A stretch of DNA of 64,000 nt from Halobacteriovoraceae bacterium (lineage in GTDB: Bacteria > Bdellovibrionota > Bacteriovoracia > Bacteriovoracales > Bacteriovoracaceae): positions 328,307-392,306 of the forward strand of contig PAMZ01000018.1 in NCBI GenBank assembly GCA_002707495.1, in the 5' to 3' direction. Positions 29,000 through 37,759 of this stretch are shown here, in pieces; within the stretch, counting starts at the first letter, position 1, and every line of letters starts with the position of its first letter. The position numbers and the translations under genes are program-made. The notes under the pieces were generated by a model, which saw nothing but the letters and a program-made list of their open reading frames with translations, did no database searches and was not told the DNA's origin.

Positions 29000-30268
29000 A
29001 TGCACGACATTAAACATTTTGAAACAAACACTGACCAAGTTAAAAACAATCTCTCTAAGCGAGGATTTGATATATCTTTGGTTGACTCCGCTCTTGAGCT
29101 TAATTTGAAAAGAAAGAAGTTAACGACCGAGGTTGAGTCTAATCAAGCTGAAATAAAAAAACTTTCCAAAGAGGTCGGGAGCATTAAGAAAAATGGTGGA
29201 GATGCCTCATCACTTATGGAGCAAGTTCAATCTATCAAGGCTAGTATGCAAAACAGTCAGGATGAGCTGGAAAAGACTAAGATTGCATTAAATGATGCGC
29301 TCGCGGTGATTCCAAATTTGCTAGATGAATCTACTCCTGAAGGTGGGGGAGAAGAGGATAATGTTGAAGTCTCAAGATGGGGTGAGCCAAGATCATTCGA
29401 ATTTCCTATTAAGGATCATGTAGAGCTTGGTGAGAATCTTGGGCAATTGGACTTTGAAGCTGCCGCAAAGCTTACGGGGGCTAGGTTTGTTGTATACAAA
29501 AAGGGTTTTGCACGCCTAGAGCGAGCCTTGGCAAATTTCATGCTCGATCATCAACTAGAGAGAGGTTATCAGGAAATTATCCCTCCTTTTATTGTGCATG
29601 AGAGATCACTATTTGGAACGGGCCAACTCCCAAAGTTTTCAGAAGACCTTTTTAAAATAGAGGGGCAAGATTGGTATTTGATACCAACTTCAGAGGTTCC
29701 TCTTACAAATTTGAAGCGCGAAGAGGTTTTTGATGAAACTGAATTACCGTTAAAATATACAGGACTGACGCCTTGTTTTAGAAGTGAGGCTGGCTCTCAT
29801 GGAAAAGATACTCGAGGCCTTATACGGATGCATCAATTCAATAAAGTTGAGATGGTAAATATTGTTCATCCGGAAAAGTCTGATGAAGTACTTGAGGAAA
29901 TGGTAAGATCCGCTGAAGAGCTTCTTGAAAAACTAAATCTTCCTTATCGCAAGCTTCAGCTTTGCACTGGAGATATAGGGTTTGGTTCTAGAAAAACATA
30001 CGACTTAGAAGTCTGGGTTCCCAGTCAAAACACGTATAGAGAAATTTCTTCTTGCTCTAATTGTGGAGATTTTCAAGCTCGTAGGGCGGGTATCAGGTTT
30101 AAAAAGCAAGGTGATAAGCCCCAATTCGCCCATACCCTAAATGGTTCAGGCTTAGCTGTTGGTAGAACTCTAGTTGCGGTGGTTGAAAATTATCAAAATG
30201 AAGATGGTACGATTACCGTTCCACAAGCTTTGATTCCCTATATGGGCGGCTTAGAAAAGATAGATTAA
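29000..30268 (+). CDS. serS: seryl-tRNA synthetase
   Basis: Class II aminoacyl-tRNA synthetase charging tRNA-Ser. The 422-aa product has the N-terminal coiled-coil arm (residues about 30-100) that reads the long variable arm of tRNA-Ser, motif 2 (FRSEAGSHGKDTRGLIRMHQF) and motif 3 (GSGLAVGRTLVAVVENYQ). A GGAAAG site precedes the ATG. Two tRNA-Ser genes follow within 100-300 nt, so enzyme and substrates are encoded side by side. Confidence 0.98.
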   Translation: MHDIKHFETNTDQVKNNLSKRGFDISLVDSALELNLKRKKLTTEVESNQAEIKKLSKEVGSIKKNGGDASSLMEQVQSIKASMQNSQDELEKTKIALNDALAVIPNLLDESTPEGGGEEDNVEVSRWGEPRSFEFPIKDHVELGENLGQLDFEAAAKLTGARFVVYKKGFARLERALANFMLDHQLERGYQEIIPPFIVHERSLFGTGQLPKFSEDLFKIEGQDWYLIPTSEVPLTNLKREEVFDETELPLKYTGLTPCFRSEAGSHGKDTRGLIRMHQFNKVEMVNIVHPEKSDEVLEEMVRSAEELLEKLNLPYRKLQLCTGDIGFGSRKTYDLEVWVPSQNTYREISSCSNCGDFQARRAGIRFKKQGDKPQFAHTLNGSGLAVGRTLVAVVENYQNEDGTITVPQALIPYMGGLEKID

Positions 30269-30360
30269 TTTTTTATTCACTGCAGCGGCCACGGGCGTTG
30301 TACTTATTTCATTGATTTCTCATAGTTGAAAGTTTATATTCTTTCCACTGAAAAGTTTGA

Positions 30361-30450
30361 GGAAGTGTGTCCGAGTGGTCGAAGGAGGCAGTTTTGAAAA
30401 CTGTTGAGGGTTTGCGCCCTCCGGGGGTTCGAATCCCTCCACTTCCGCCA
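30361..30450 (+). tRNA. tRNA-Ser (anticodon TGA)
   Basis: A 90-nt type II tRNA with encoded CCA. The acceptor stem GGAAGTG pairs with CACTTCC, the anticodon loop TTTGAAA gives TGA, a long variable arm follows, and the T-loop is TTCGAAT. It lies 92 nt after serS. Confidence 0.96.
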
Positions 30451-30468
30451 TACTTTTTCAGTCCATTC

Positions 30469-30557
30469 GGAGACGTGGGTGAGTGGTTGAAACCAGGCCC
30501 TTGCTAAGGGTCCGAACGTTCTGCGTTCCGCGAGTTCGAATCTCGCCGTCTCCGCCA
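30469..30557 (+). tRNA. tRNA-Ser (anticodon GCT)
   Basis: An 89-nt type II tRNA with encoded CCA. GGAGACG pairs with CGTCTCC, and the anticodon loop TTGCTAA gives GCT. It begins 18 nt after the tRNA-Ser(TGA) and is probably cotranscribed with it. Confidence 0.96.
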
Positions 30558-30568
30558 CTTTCAAATAT

Positions 30569-30590
30569 AAACACCATAGCATCGTCGTCT
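30569..30590 (+). repeat. short element shared downstream of two tRNA-Ser genes
   Basis: A 22-nt stretch beginning AAACACC and ending GTCGTCT lies 11 nt after the CCA of tRNA-Ser(GCT). A copy with three mismatches lies 10 nt after tRNA-Ser(GGA) at 62186-62207. The rest of 30591-30729 holds nothing I can identify. Confidence 0.5.
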
Positions 30591-30729
30591 GTACTCATTC
30601 GATTCTTCAGCTTATCTAGTCTCATTGATAACAATAAATAGAAGTAATTTAAGTTCTTTCCCTTAAGATGATATTATAAACTTGAACTTTAAAAAGTTAT
30701 AATGGCTCCCGAAGTTTTATTGAGGAATT

Positions 30730-31962
30730 ATGAAAAAAATAAAAATTTTTATGTTTATTCTATCAACAATTCTCCTCATGGTATTACTTGTTGAAGCATT
30801 AAGCCTGACATTTCTCTATACCAAATATAAGTTTTTGAGTTATCCCCAAGGTTATAGAGAAATAGCATTTAATGAGCTCTTTATAGTAACAAATAATTCG
30901 AATAAAGATGGTTGCCCTAATTTTTCAGATTTATTAGGACCTCACCCCTTTATGGGGTACAGTCTGCGAACAGATGGACCTTGCGCTGATGAAAACGGTG
31001 ATGGTTTTAATGGAAACAAAATACCAATTACTAGAAATGATGAATTTTTTGATGTTTTAGTCGTTGGGGGAAGCGTAGCAAGTCAAATAGCAAAATACGA
31101 AGATATAGGTGGGTCACCATATTTAGAAGAGAAGTTAAACAGTTTATTTGAAAAAACTATGGGAAAAAAATTGAGAGTTTTTTCAATGGCTATGGGTGAC
31201 TATTCATATCCGCACCAACTTATAGCATTAGGTTTAAGCACAAACTGGGTAGATGGGTATATTGATATATTTGGACTGAACGACTCATATGAATTAGTAG
31301 ATTCATTTACAGGAAATCCAAAGATTAGAATTTCAAGTAATTATTATGGTGTTATGGGTGACTTTACATTACAGGCTCAAAAAAAATTCAGGAAAAATAT
31401 ATACAACTTTATCATGACTTATAAACCATTTTCTTGGCTTGATAGCTCATATTTTTTTACTGTTGTTGATGCTCAGATATTTGAATTTTCAAAAAGAATA
31501 ACCAACGACAAATCTTTTAAAAGGGAGACATTGAGTTCACTTAATTTTCAGGAAGAATTATCACCAAAACAGATGATTGAGATCAGAAGAGATCAAATGA
31601 AATCAAATCTAATGTCAATGAAATCTCTTTCTCTGGGTCACGGATTAAAAGGTCTTCATATTTTTCAGCCAATTTTAGCCTCAAAAGACTCACACAATAA
31701 AAAGGAGATCGCCACCCTAAAGAAGTATTACTCAGAGCGAGCTGAAGGTTTTAAAAAAAGCTATTTATTCCTAGGAGAAGATTATAAAAGTTTTTCCAAG
31801 GATCACGAAATTTCATTTTCCAATTTTGCGCAATTCTTTGATGGAGAATTTGATATTTACCAAGACGATTGTCACTTTGATTTGGATGATAAGAGCGAAA
31901 ATGCTCCCATAAGGAGACTTATAGATAAAATAGCACTGGAGGCTTTCGAGCAGTGGAATTAA
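30730..31962 (+). CDS. membrane-anchored SGNH/GDSL-type hydrolase
   Basis: A 410-aa protein with one N-terminal membrane helix (about 5-27) and a periplasmic catalytic domain. Three SGNH blocks are visible: LVVGGSVAS with the nucleophile Ser, FGLNDS with the block III Asn, and YQDDCHFD with the Asp-His pair near the C-terminus. Relatives act as O-acetyl esterases or transferases on polysaccharides; the actual substrate is unknown. A TGAGGA site precedes the ATG. It starts the accessory cluster that runs to the radical SAM gene. Confidence 0.72.
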   Translation: MKKIKIFMFILSTILLMVLLVEALSLTFLYTKYKFLSYPQGYREIAFNELFIVTNNSNKDGCPNFSDLLGPHPFMGYSLRTDGPCADENGDGFNGNKIPITRNDEFFDVLVVGGSVASQIAKYEDIGGSPYLEEKLNSLFEKTMGKKLRVFSMAMGDYSYPHQLIALGLSTNWVDGYIDIFGLNDSYELVDSFTGNPKIRISSNYYGVMGDFTLQAQKKFRKNIYNFIMTYKPFSWLDSSYFFTVVDAQIFEFSKRITNDKSFKRETLSSLNFQEELSPKQMIEIRRDQMKSNLMSMKSLSLGHGLKGLHIFQPILASKDSHNKKEIATLKKYYSERAEGFKKSYLFLGEDYKSFSKDHEISFSNFAQFFDGEFDIYQDDCHFDLDDKSENAPIRRLIDKIALEAFEQWN

Positions 31963-33545
31963 TAAAGAGTGATAAATTCGAAAGACTTTTAATTTTTTTA
32001 ATTCTAATTGCTGCCCCCTCAGTCCCAGTTGTTCTAAACCCTGACTACCCCTTTGGTAATGGAAATGTTTGTGACACGCTAGTATACAATTTTTTAAACT
32101 TCTATTATGACCTTCCATTTGATTTTCACTATATGGAAGATAGAATTTCTGCAATATTTCCAAATTTCCTAATTTACAAGATTTTTTCAGATCCTTTTGC
32201 TACTTATTTTAACTATTTTCTTTGGTTTTATCTTTTGCTCATAAGCATCTATTTTTGCTTGATTCAATTGGGTGAGAAAAAAGAAGCTCTTGTCGGTGTT
32301 TTACTGATGGCAACCACCTCTCTGTCGACTGGAATCCTTGTTACCGACTATCCCGCATCTAAGGCTCTCGTTTGGGCATTTATAAGTTTAGGGTTTTTGT
32401 TAAAAAAAGAATCTAATAAAACGAAAAGACTTTCATACATCTATTCGGGTGTATTTCTCTGTTTTTCTTTAGTAGCTCAACTTAGAATTATTTTAAGTCT
32501 AGCCTTTTTTCCAATACTACTTTTCGAAAAATACGAAATTTCTCGCGATAATATTTTCAAAATACTAAAAGTATTGTTGGGACTAATTATTGGTTATTTG
32601 TTTCTTGGGCTTATTAACTATTTGTTTCTTGGAAGAGAGGTTTTCTTTTTAAGAGATACTTTTGAGGTCATATTCTGGAGTGAGGAGGGCATGCGAGGTA
32701 ACTACTTTGACAGATTTAAAAATAGTGCTTCCTCTTCACTCTTTTTTATTGGATTAGCTCTGGCCATAATGGAAGTTGTAAAAAAGAAAGAATTTACTCA
32801 AATTTCTCTAGCTTCAATATTAACTTCTCTTATTGTTTTGTTCTATATAGCCATAGATGGAAATTACTTTATAACTTCAAATTATCATTTTTCTTCTATT
32901 ATTGTTCTCTTGCTTGTGTTTAAGGTCCTTTTAAAGGACAAATTAAATAATATTTCAGTGTATAATATTGCTTTTGTTTCTATGCTTGCATTGGCTGTCA
33001 GCTATCTATTGAGAGTAGATATCCAAAGAAGTCTCTTTGAAAATATCCAGTTTGGCTTTTATCTCGTTTTAATAGCGTTTGTTTTTATTCTAAAAATTGC
33101 GCCGAAAAAATTAAAGGTACTTCTAATATTTTTATACTTTGCTTCTTTAAGACCCGATCTACACTTTGGAAAAAATCAATTGGAAAATAGATGGCAAAAA
33201 TATCCGCGGTACACAAAGTCATATGCCTTAAAGCTTCGCTCAGAAATCCAAGAGATAGTTTCAGCTGGTTTAGATACTTCACCTTTGGCAATCATGAGTG
33301 AGATTTCAACAACTAAAGGCGATTTTAAATCTTCTGTAGTATATTCGTTTTTGGGTTGTGGCTCTAGAGATATAGTGAAAATTTCGGAAATACCCAAACA
33401 ATTTACTTTTAGTAATCGTAAATGGCTTTTAAGTGATTTAGATCAGCTTAAATTGAATAGATTTTTAAAGAAAGAAAAAACAATAAAATACGAATATGTA
33501 TCTAATCCTGTCCCGAATCTATATCTATATAAAATAAAGAAATAA
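31953..33545 (+). CDS. polytopic membrane protein, possible GT-C glycosyltransferase
   Basis: A 530-aa protein with about 11-12 membrane helices, started by a GTG overlapping the SGNH gene by 10 nt. After the first helix comes a periplasmic loop with an acidic residue (GNGNVCDTLVY), and a soluble C-terminal tail of about 120 residues follows the last helix. This overall plan (acidic loop after helix 1, C-terminal extracytoplasmic domain) resembles GT-C glycosyltransferases, but no family motif is certain. Confidence 0.4.
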   Translation: MELIKSDKFERLLIFLILIAAPSVPVVLNPDYPFGNGNVCDTLVYNFLNFYYDLPFDFHYMEDRISAIFPNFLIYKIFSDPFATYFNYFLWFYLLLISIYFCLIQLGEKKEALVGVLLMATTSLSTGILVTDYPASKALVWAFISLGFLLKKESNKTKRLSYIYSGVFLCFSLVAQLRIILSLAFFPILLFEKYEISRDNIFKILKVLLGLIIGYLFLGLINYLFLGREVFFLRDTFEVIFWSEEGMRGNYFDRFKNSASSSLFFIGLALAIMEVVKKKEFTQISLASILTSLIVLFYIAIDGNYFITSNYHFSSIIVLLLVFKVLLKDKLNNISVYNIAFVSMLALAVSYLLRVDIQRSLFENIQFGFYLVLIAFVFILKIAPKKLKVLLIFLYFASLRPDLHFGKNQLENRWQKYPRYTKSYALKLRSEIQEIVSAGLDTSPLAIMSEISTTKGDFKSSVVYSFLGCGSRDIVKISEIPKQFTFSNRKWLLSDLDQLKLNRFLKKEKTIKYEYVSNPVPNLYLYKIKK

Positions 33546-33593
33546 ATAAATTCATTTTGAGAAAGATCTTTATAAATTATATAATATGCAGGT

Positions 33594-34058
33594 ATGTATA
33601 AGCTTGGAATTTTAACGACATTGATAGTCACGACTCTAAATGTTTACAGTCTAATTTCGACAAAAGAACTATACCCTTTTGCGCCATATGTTATGTACTC
33701 AGTGGCACACCTCCCAGGCAAATTAACAATGATCGAATTATATTTTGAGGATAGTGGCGGCAATCTCATTAAGGTTAAAGACAAAGATATTGCTCCTTAT
33801 GATGAGTCTCGAGCAAAAAATATTTTTATTGAACTTTACTGGGATAGTGAACAACTGACAGCTGAACAGGTTGATAATAAGGCTTCTAGGGCACTTGAAA
33901 CAATATATAACGCCTATTTGAAAAATAGGACGAACTTAAATACTAACTATTCAAACTTGGTATTATATTTTGAAAGGTGGGGTAGTGTAGAGGCCATTCA
34001 AAAAGGAATTCCCGAGTACAAAGAAGAGAAACTAAGGTTTGAAAAATCTAAAAAATAA
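33594..34058 (+). CDS. small membrane-anchored protein, partner of HTTM-like protein
   Basis: A 154-aa protein with a single N-terminal membrane helix (about 5-22) and a soluble, charged remainder that is probably periplasmic. I do not recognise the family. It overlaps the next (HTTM-like) gene by 20 nt, and small membrane-anchored partners of this kind often accompany HTTM-domain proteins, so I infer that the two act together. Confidence 0.55.
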   Translation: MYKLGILTTLIVTTLNVYSLISTKELYPFAPYVMYSVAHLPGKLTMIELYFEDSGGNLIKVKDKDIAPYDESRAKNIFIELYWDSEQLTAEQVDNKASRALETIYNAYLKNRTNLNTNYSNLVLYFERWGSVEAIQKGIPEYKEEKLRFEKSKK

Positions 34059-34947
34059 CATTTTAGGCTTTTTTAATGTGCATTCTAGTTCGAAAGAATT
34101 CTCGTTTAGACGAATTATTTTTTACTTAAGCATGGCTTATACTTACACATATTTACGTCCCTTGGGAGGACAGGTAAATGATTTTCTGTCTGGCGCAAAT
34201 GATGAGCTTTGGAAACCTGAAAGCTTCTTTCAATTTTTTAGTTTAGACCTTGTAAAAAGCCTATACTTTGAGGATATGGACAAGGTTTTTATATTTTCTC
34301 TTTTGATGTGTGCCTTTGGTATTTCGTTTCGCTTATTTTCAATTGTTGCATTTTTTCTGGCACTATTTTTAATTGGAGTTCCTATAAACTTTGGTAAGGT
34401 ACATCATTCTAATTTTTTGCCTTTGTTTTTTATCGGTTTTTTCATTTTTTCCAAGTACTCCGGTGTTATTAGTGTGGATGCTTTATTGAAGAAAATTTTT
34501 TTTAAAAAAAGTGAACCTAAAGAATCACTCTATTACATGTTACCCTTTCAGATGATGTTGGTGCATTTTTCATCAATTTACTTTGCCTCAGGTTTTCAAA
34601 AAATGAGGTTTTCAGGACTTGATTGGATTTTTAGTGACAATATGAGAACAATTATTTTAACAAGACCTACAGTAACAGAACTGGGTGCTTCTATTACTTA
34701 CTATCCAAAATTGGCAATAATGCTTGCAATGATAACAGTATTCTTTGAACTATTCTCCCCATTGGCCCTTTTTCATAGATATACAAAATTTATCTTTGTT
34801 GGGGGAATTATGGCGATGCATATAGGAGCGAAGGCAACTCTTGGTGCTCATGGCGACTTTACTCCCTATGTTTTATCTCTTCTTGTGTTTATTCCTTGGT
34901 ATAGTTGGTTTTATAAACCGATAGAGCAAAAGCTAAGTCGAGTTTAG
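34039..34947 (+). CDS. HTTM (vitamin K-dependent carboxylase-like) membrane protein
   Basis: A 302-aa protein with about seven to eight membrane helices, started by a TTG inside the previous gene. The order of features (R-P-L-G-G after helix 1, a GVPINFGKVHHSNF loop, YFASGFQKMRFSGLDWI and VFFELFSPLALF) resembles the HTTM family related to gamma-glutamyl carboxylase. The family's reaction in bacteria is mostly unknown. I see no catalytic residue that would settle whether it is an enzyme. Confidence 0.58.
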   Translation: MKNLKNNILGFFNVHSSSKEFSFRRIIFYLSMAYTYTYLRPLGGQVNDFLSGANDELWKPESFFQFFSLDLVKSLYFEDMDKVFIFSLLMCAFGISFRLFSIVAFFLALFLIGVPINFGKVHHSNFLPLFFIGFFIFSKYSGVISVDALLKKIFFKKSEPKESLYYMLPFQMMLVHFSSIYFASGFQKMRFSGLDWIFSDNMRTIILTRPTVTELGASITYYPKLAIMLAMITVFFELFSPLALFHRYTKFIFVGGIMAMHIGAKATLGAHGDFTPYVLSLLVFIPWYSWFYKPIEQKLSRV

Positions 34948-34950
34948 AGG

Positions 34951-36765
34951 ATGAAAGATAGATCTATTATTGTTAGCTTAAAAAGCAATAGAGAACAAAT
35001 TGATTTAAAATATCGACTTATAGAAACTCTCGCATCTAAACGATGGTTTAATCTCTTAAAAACGTCTCTGACACATGAGAATTGTCTCTTGAATGATGGG
35101 AAAATTTTATTGGGTTCATTCGATGAGCCCTATTTCGAACTTATAATTCAACCTCCAAACATTATTGAGTTAGAATGTGAAGCGGAATTCACATTGGTAA
35201 CGCAAAAGAATACTCTTTATGCAATTTACGATAACTCTAAAAAGATTCTAACTTCAGATTTACATTTTAGTTTTGCAGAAAGAGAGTTAAAGGGCTCAAG
35301 TTACGATCCCACGGGAGACGACAAAAGACTCTTTAAAGTAGCAGAATTAGAGGTTAAAACTGAAAACTTCTTGGAAATAAGTGAAGCTTTAGACGTTAAA
35401 AATTTATCTGTAGATGGAAGTTATTTTAATGTGTCAAAAGCTATAAAATATACTGAGCCTAAACTTGAAGCGCAATCTAAGTCAAATAGCAGCTTTAGAT
35501 TTAAGACCGTTGTTCTTAATACTGGGTTTTATAATATAGATGAAGAGTTCGGAGTTATGGCCACAGGAGTATCACTTTCACCAGCTAACTTCGTGGTTGC
35601 TCATGTGAACAAAATTGATTCTCTTATTAAAGAATTTTTAGATGAAGATTTTTTGGTTTTTCATTGTGCTGGAAGCATGGTTAAAAATTATGCTGAGTTT
35701 ATAATTGATTTACATAAGACTTTTGATGAAATGAAGCTCAATGCTATTCCCGCTATTGGTGAGCTTCGTTTTATGGAGGGTGGTGAACATAAACCCTTTT
35801 TCGATCTTCCCTTTCTAATATTGAATATTAGTGAATATAAGAGTCTCGGAAAACCTAGCTTTAAAGAGGGTAAATTGAACTACAAGTTTGACTCTTCAGG
35901 AGTATTAAGAAATAAGTTTGAAGCTAATTGGGTTGGCCCCGGTCAAAAATTTAGTACAGAAGGGAAAATTGGAAATATTACCAGTGATTTAGTTGGCGAA
36001 ATTATTTTAAATGGTAAGAAAGTTTTTACGACACCCCTAAGATTAGAAAGAAACCTTATTCTCCAGCATTTATATTTGAAAAATAAAATGAATGTGATTA
36101 AAGAAGAGGTGGAGTTTCAGGCTAGCTCTGAAAAAAACTATACAAAGCTTTTTCAAACAAGTCATGAGGAAGGAAAGCGCTTAGAAAAATCTTTTCAAAA
36201 TTTTACTAAACTGGTTTGTTTTGACAATAGCTTAGACTCAATCCTTTTTTCTAACAAAAATCAAGAGACATATATATACACAGACGAAAAGATATCGAGA
36301 ACTTTTTCCAGATTAATAAAAACAAATCAAAATAACTTGCTAGAAGAAATAGAGAAAATTAGTTTTGATGGACGAGGTAAAAACTACCCTTTGGGGCTGC
36401 TAGAGGCAATCTTCTCAAGTTGGGGGGTCACTAGAGTCGAATTTTTTGAAAGATTACTTACATCAAGGGTTGAGGTTATAGAGTTTTCTGAAATTTATAA
36501 AGTCGTTCAAAAGAATATTGAATTAAACACCTGCATTTATCTTGCTGGCTTTTTCACATCCAAACAACTTCGTTATAAAAGCTCACAAAACAAAGTCATA
36601 AAATTATTTATGAGTCTAGTTGAAGAGGTGAGTAATATTTTGGGTGATGAAGTATACTATTGTCTAGAGAAGTTTTCTATTAGGGCGCTTCAAAAAAATG
36701 AAGTTAAATTTTTACTTTTATCTCGAGTCGTAGATGATAGGGAATGGAAATTATATGAGCAATAA
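34951..36765 (+). CDS. 604-aa protein of unknown function, paralogue of the 1072-aa hydroxylase-domain protein
   Basis: No known family recognised. Its N-terminal 50 residues (LKYRLIETLASKRWFNLL) align with the start of the protein at 40449-43667 (LKYKLFDTSFAKKWFSLL), and residues about 225-340 (FHCAGSMVKNYAEFIIDLHKTF, then GELRFMEGG and FLILNISEYKSLG) align with its residues about 665-780. The beta-hydroxylase domain that lies between these parts in the larger protein is absent. The protein looks cytoplasmic, with no signal peptide or membrane helix. The shared start supports the ATG at 34951. It overlaps the radical SAM gene by 11 nt. Confidence 0.75.
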   Translation: MKDRSIIVSLKSNREQIDLKYRLIETLASKRWFNLLKTSLTHENCLLNDGKILLGSFDEPYFELIIQPPNIIELECEAEFTLVTQKNTLYAIYDNSKKILTSDLHFSFAERELKGSSYDPTGDDKRLFKVAELEVKTENFLEISEALDVKNLSVDGSYFNVSKAIKYTEPKLEAQSKSNSSFRFKTVVLNTGFYNIDEEFGVMATGVSLSPANFVVAHVNKIDSLIKEFLDEDFLVFHCAGSMVKNYAEFIIDLHKTFDEMKLNAIPAIGELRFMEGGEHKPFFDLPFLILNISEYKSLGKPSFKEGKLNYKFDSSGVLRNKFEANWVGPGQKFSTEGKIGNITSDLVGEIILNGKKVFTTPLRLERNLILQHLYLKNKMNVIKEEVEFQASSEKNYTKLFQTSHEEGKRLEKSFQNFTKLVCFDNSLDSILFSNKNQETYIYTDEKISRTFSRLIKTNQNNLLEEIEKISFDGRGKNYPLGLLEAIFSSWGVTRVEFFERLLTSRVEVIEFSEIYKVVQKNIELNTCIYLAGFFTSKQLRYKSSQNKVIKLFMSLVEEVSNILGDEVYYCLEKFSIRALQKNEVKFLLLSRVVDDREWKLYEQ

Positions 36766-37759
36766 TAGTTATCCAGTAGCCATCTTAAAATCAGATCAAA
36801 CCTATGAGTTAACCATATCATGGACGATACATAACTCATGCAATTATAAATGCTCTTATTGTCCAGCCTCATTAAACCGAGGTAGTTCTGATTGGTTAAA
36901 TTTAGAAAAAGCCAAAATCTTTATAGATAGATTAGAACAGCGATATATAAAGAATTTGGGTTATAAAAATATACTAATTTCTTTTTCCGGTGGTGAGCCG
37001 ACATTATGGAAGGGTTTTGCAGCACTTTGTGAATATATAGGCTTGAAGGGTATGAGGCTTGCTATTACTTCCAACGGATCTACCTCTTCGAAATATTGGG
37101 ATAAAATCGCACCGTTTTTTGATATAATTATATTTTCATTTCATTCTGAACACGGCAACCCCACTCAATTTGTAGAGAACTTTAAAAGGCTTAGCGAAAA
37201 TAAAAATTGTGTTGTGCCCGGTGTACGACTCATGATGCATCCTGATCCTGAAAAATGGATCGTTTCAGAAAAGGTTTCACAATTGATTAAGTCCTCTTGT
37301 GAAGACTATACACTTCAAGCGGTTAGACTTGTTGATGGTTATGATGAGCGTCCTTCACCTCGAGAGGGATATTCTGATAAGCAACTTCAATTTCTGTCTA
37401 AAAACAGTTTTATTGTAAACAAGACGGGGACCAAAAACCCGAACCTCCCTAGGATCTACTTCGATTCGGAAGTTATTTTTGAAGATGGACACAGAGAGGA
37501 GTTGGATGAAAATAAGTTGCTAAATAAGGATATGTGTAACTTCGAAGGTTGGACATGCAAAATTGGATTTGAGCAGCTGTTTATTAAAGATAATGGTGAA
37601 GTGTATGGAGGGAGCTGTAGAATAGGAGGCTCTTATGGCAATATTAAAGATCCTGAAGAAATAAAATTCCCAGAAAAACCTGTGATTTGTAACTTTAAAT
37701 TATGTCATTGCGCAACTGACATAAGAGTTTCAAAGACCTCACCTAAATTTGAAAGCTAA
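36755..37759 (+). CDS. radical SAM enzyme with C-terminal SPASM-like cysteines
   Basis: A 334-aa protein (start chosen at the ATG at 36755 with a GGAA site). The radical SAM cluster motif is CNYKCSYC (CxxxCxxC) near residue 28, followed by FSGGEPTLW. The C-terminal 80 residues carry six further cysteines (MCNFEGWTC, GGSC, VICNFKLCHC), as in SPASM or twitch domains that bind auxiliary clusters. Such enzymes often modify peptides or sugars. It overlaps the 604-aa gene by 11 nt and is convergent with the amidotransferase gene, their stop codons overlapping by 4 bp. Confidence 0.88.
   Translation: MSNNSYPVAILKSDQTYELTISWTIHNSCNYKCSYCPASLNRGSSDWLNLEKAKIFIDRLEQRYIKNLGYKNILISFSGGEPTLWKGFAALCEYIGLKGMRLAITSNGSTSSKYWDKIAPFFDIIIFSFHSEHGNPTQFVENFKRLSENKNCVVPGVRLMMHPDPEKWIVSEKVSQLIKSSCEDYTLQAVRLVDGYDERPSPREGYSDKQLQFLSKNSFIVNKTGTKNPNLPRIYFDSEVIFEDGHREELDENKLLNKDMCNFEGWTCKIGFEQLFIKDNGEVYGGSCRIGGSYGNIKDPEEIKFPEKPVICNFKLCHCATDIRVSKTSPKFES

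Noticed and set aside
30334..30582. 82-aa minus-strand frame over the tRNA-Ser pair
   Set aside because: Antisense to two well-formed tRNA genes; the RDSNPRR-type sequence is the usual artefact of translating tRNA genes backwards.
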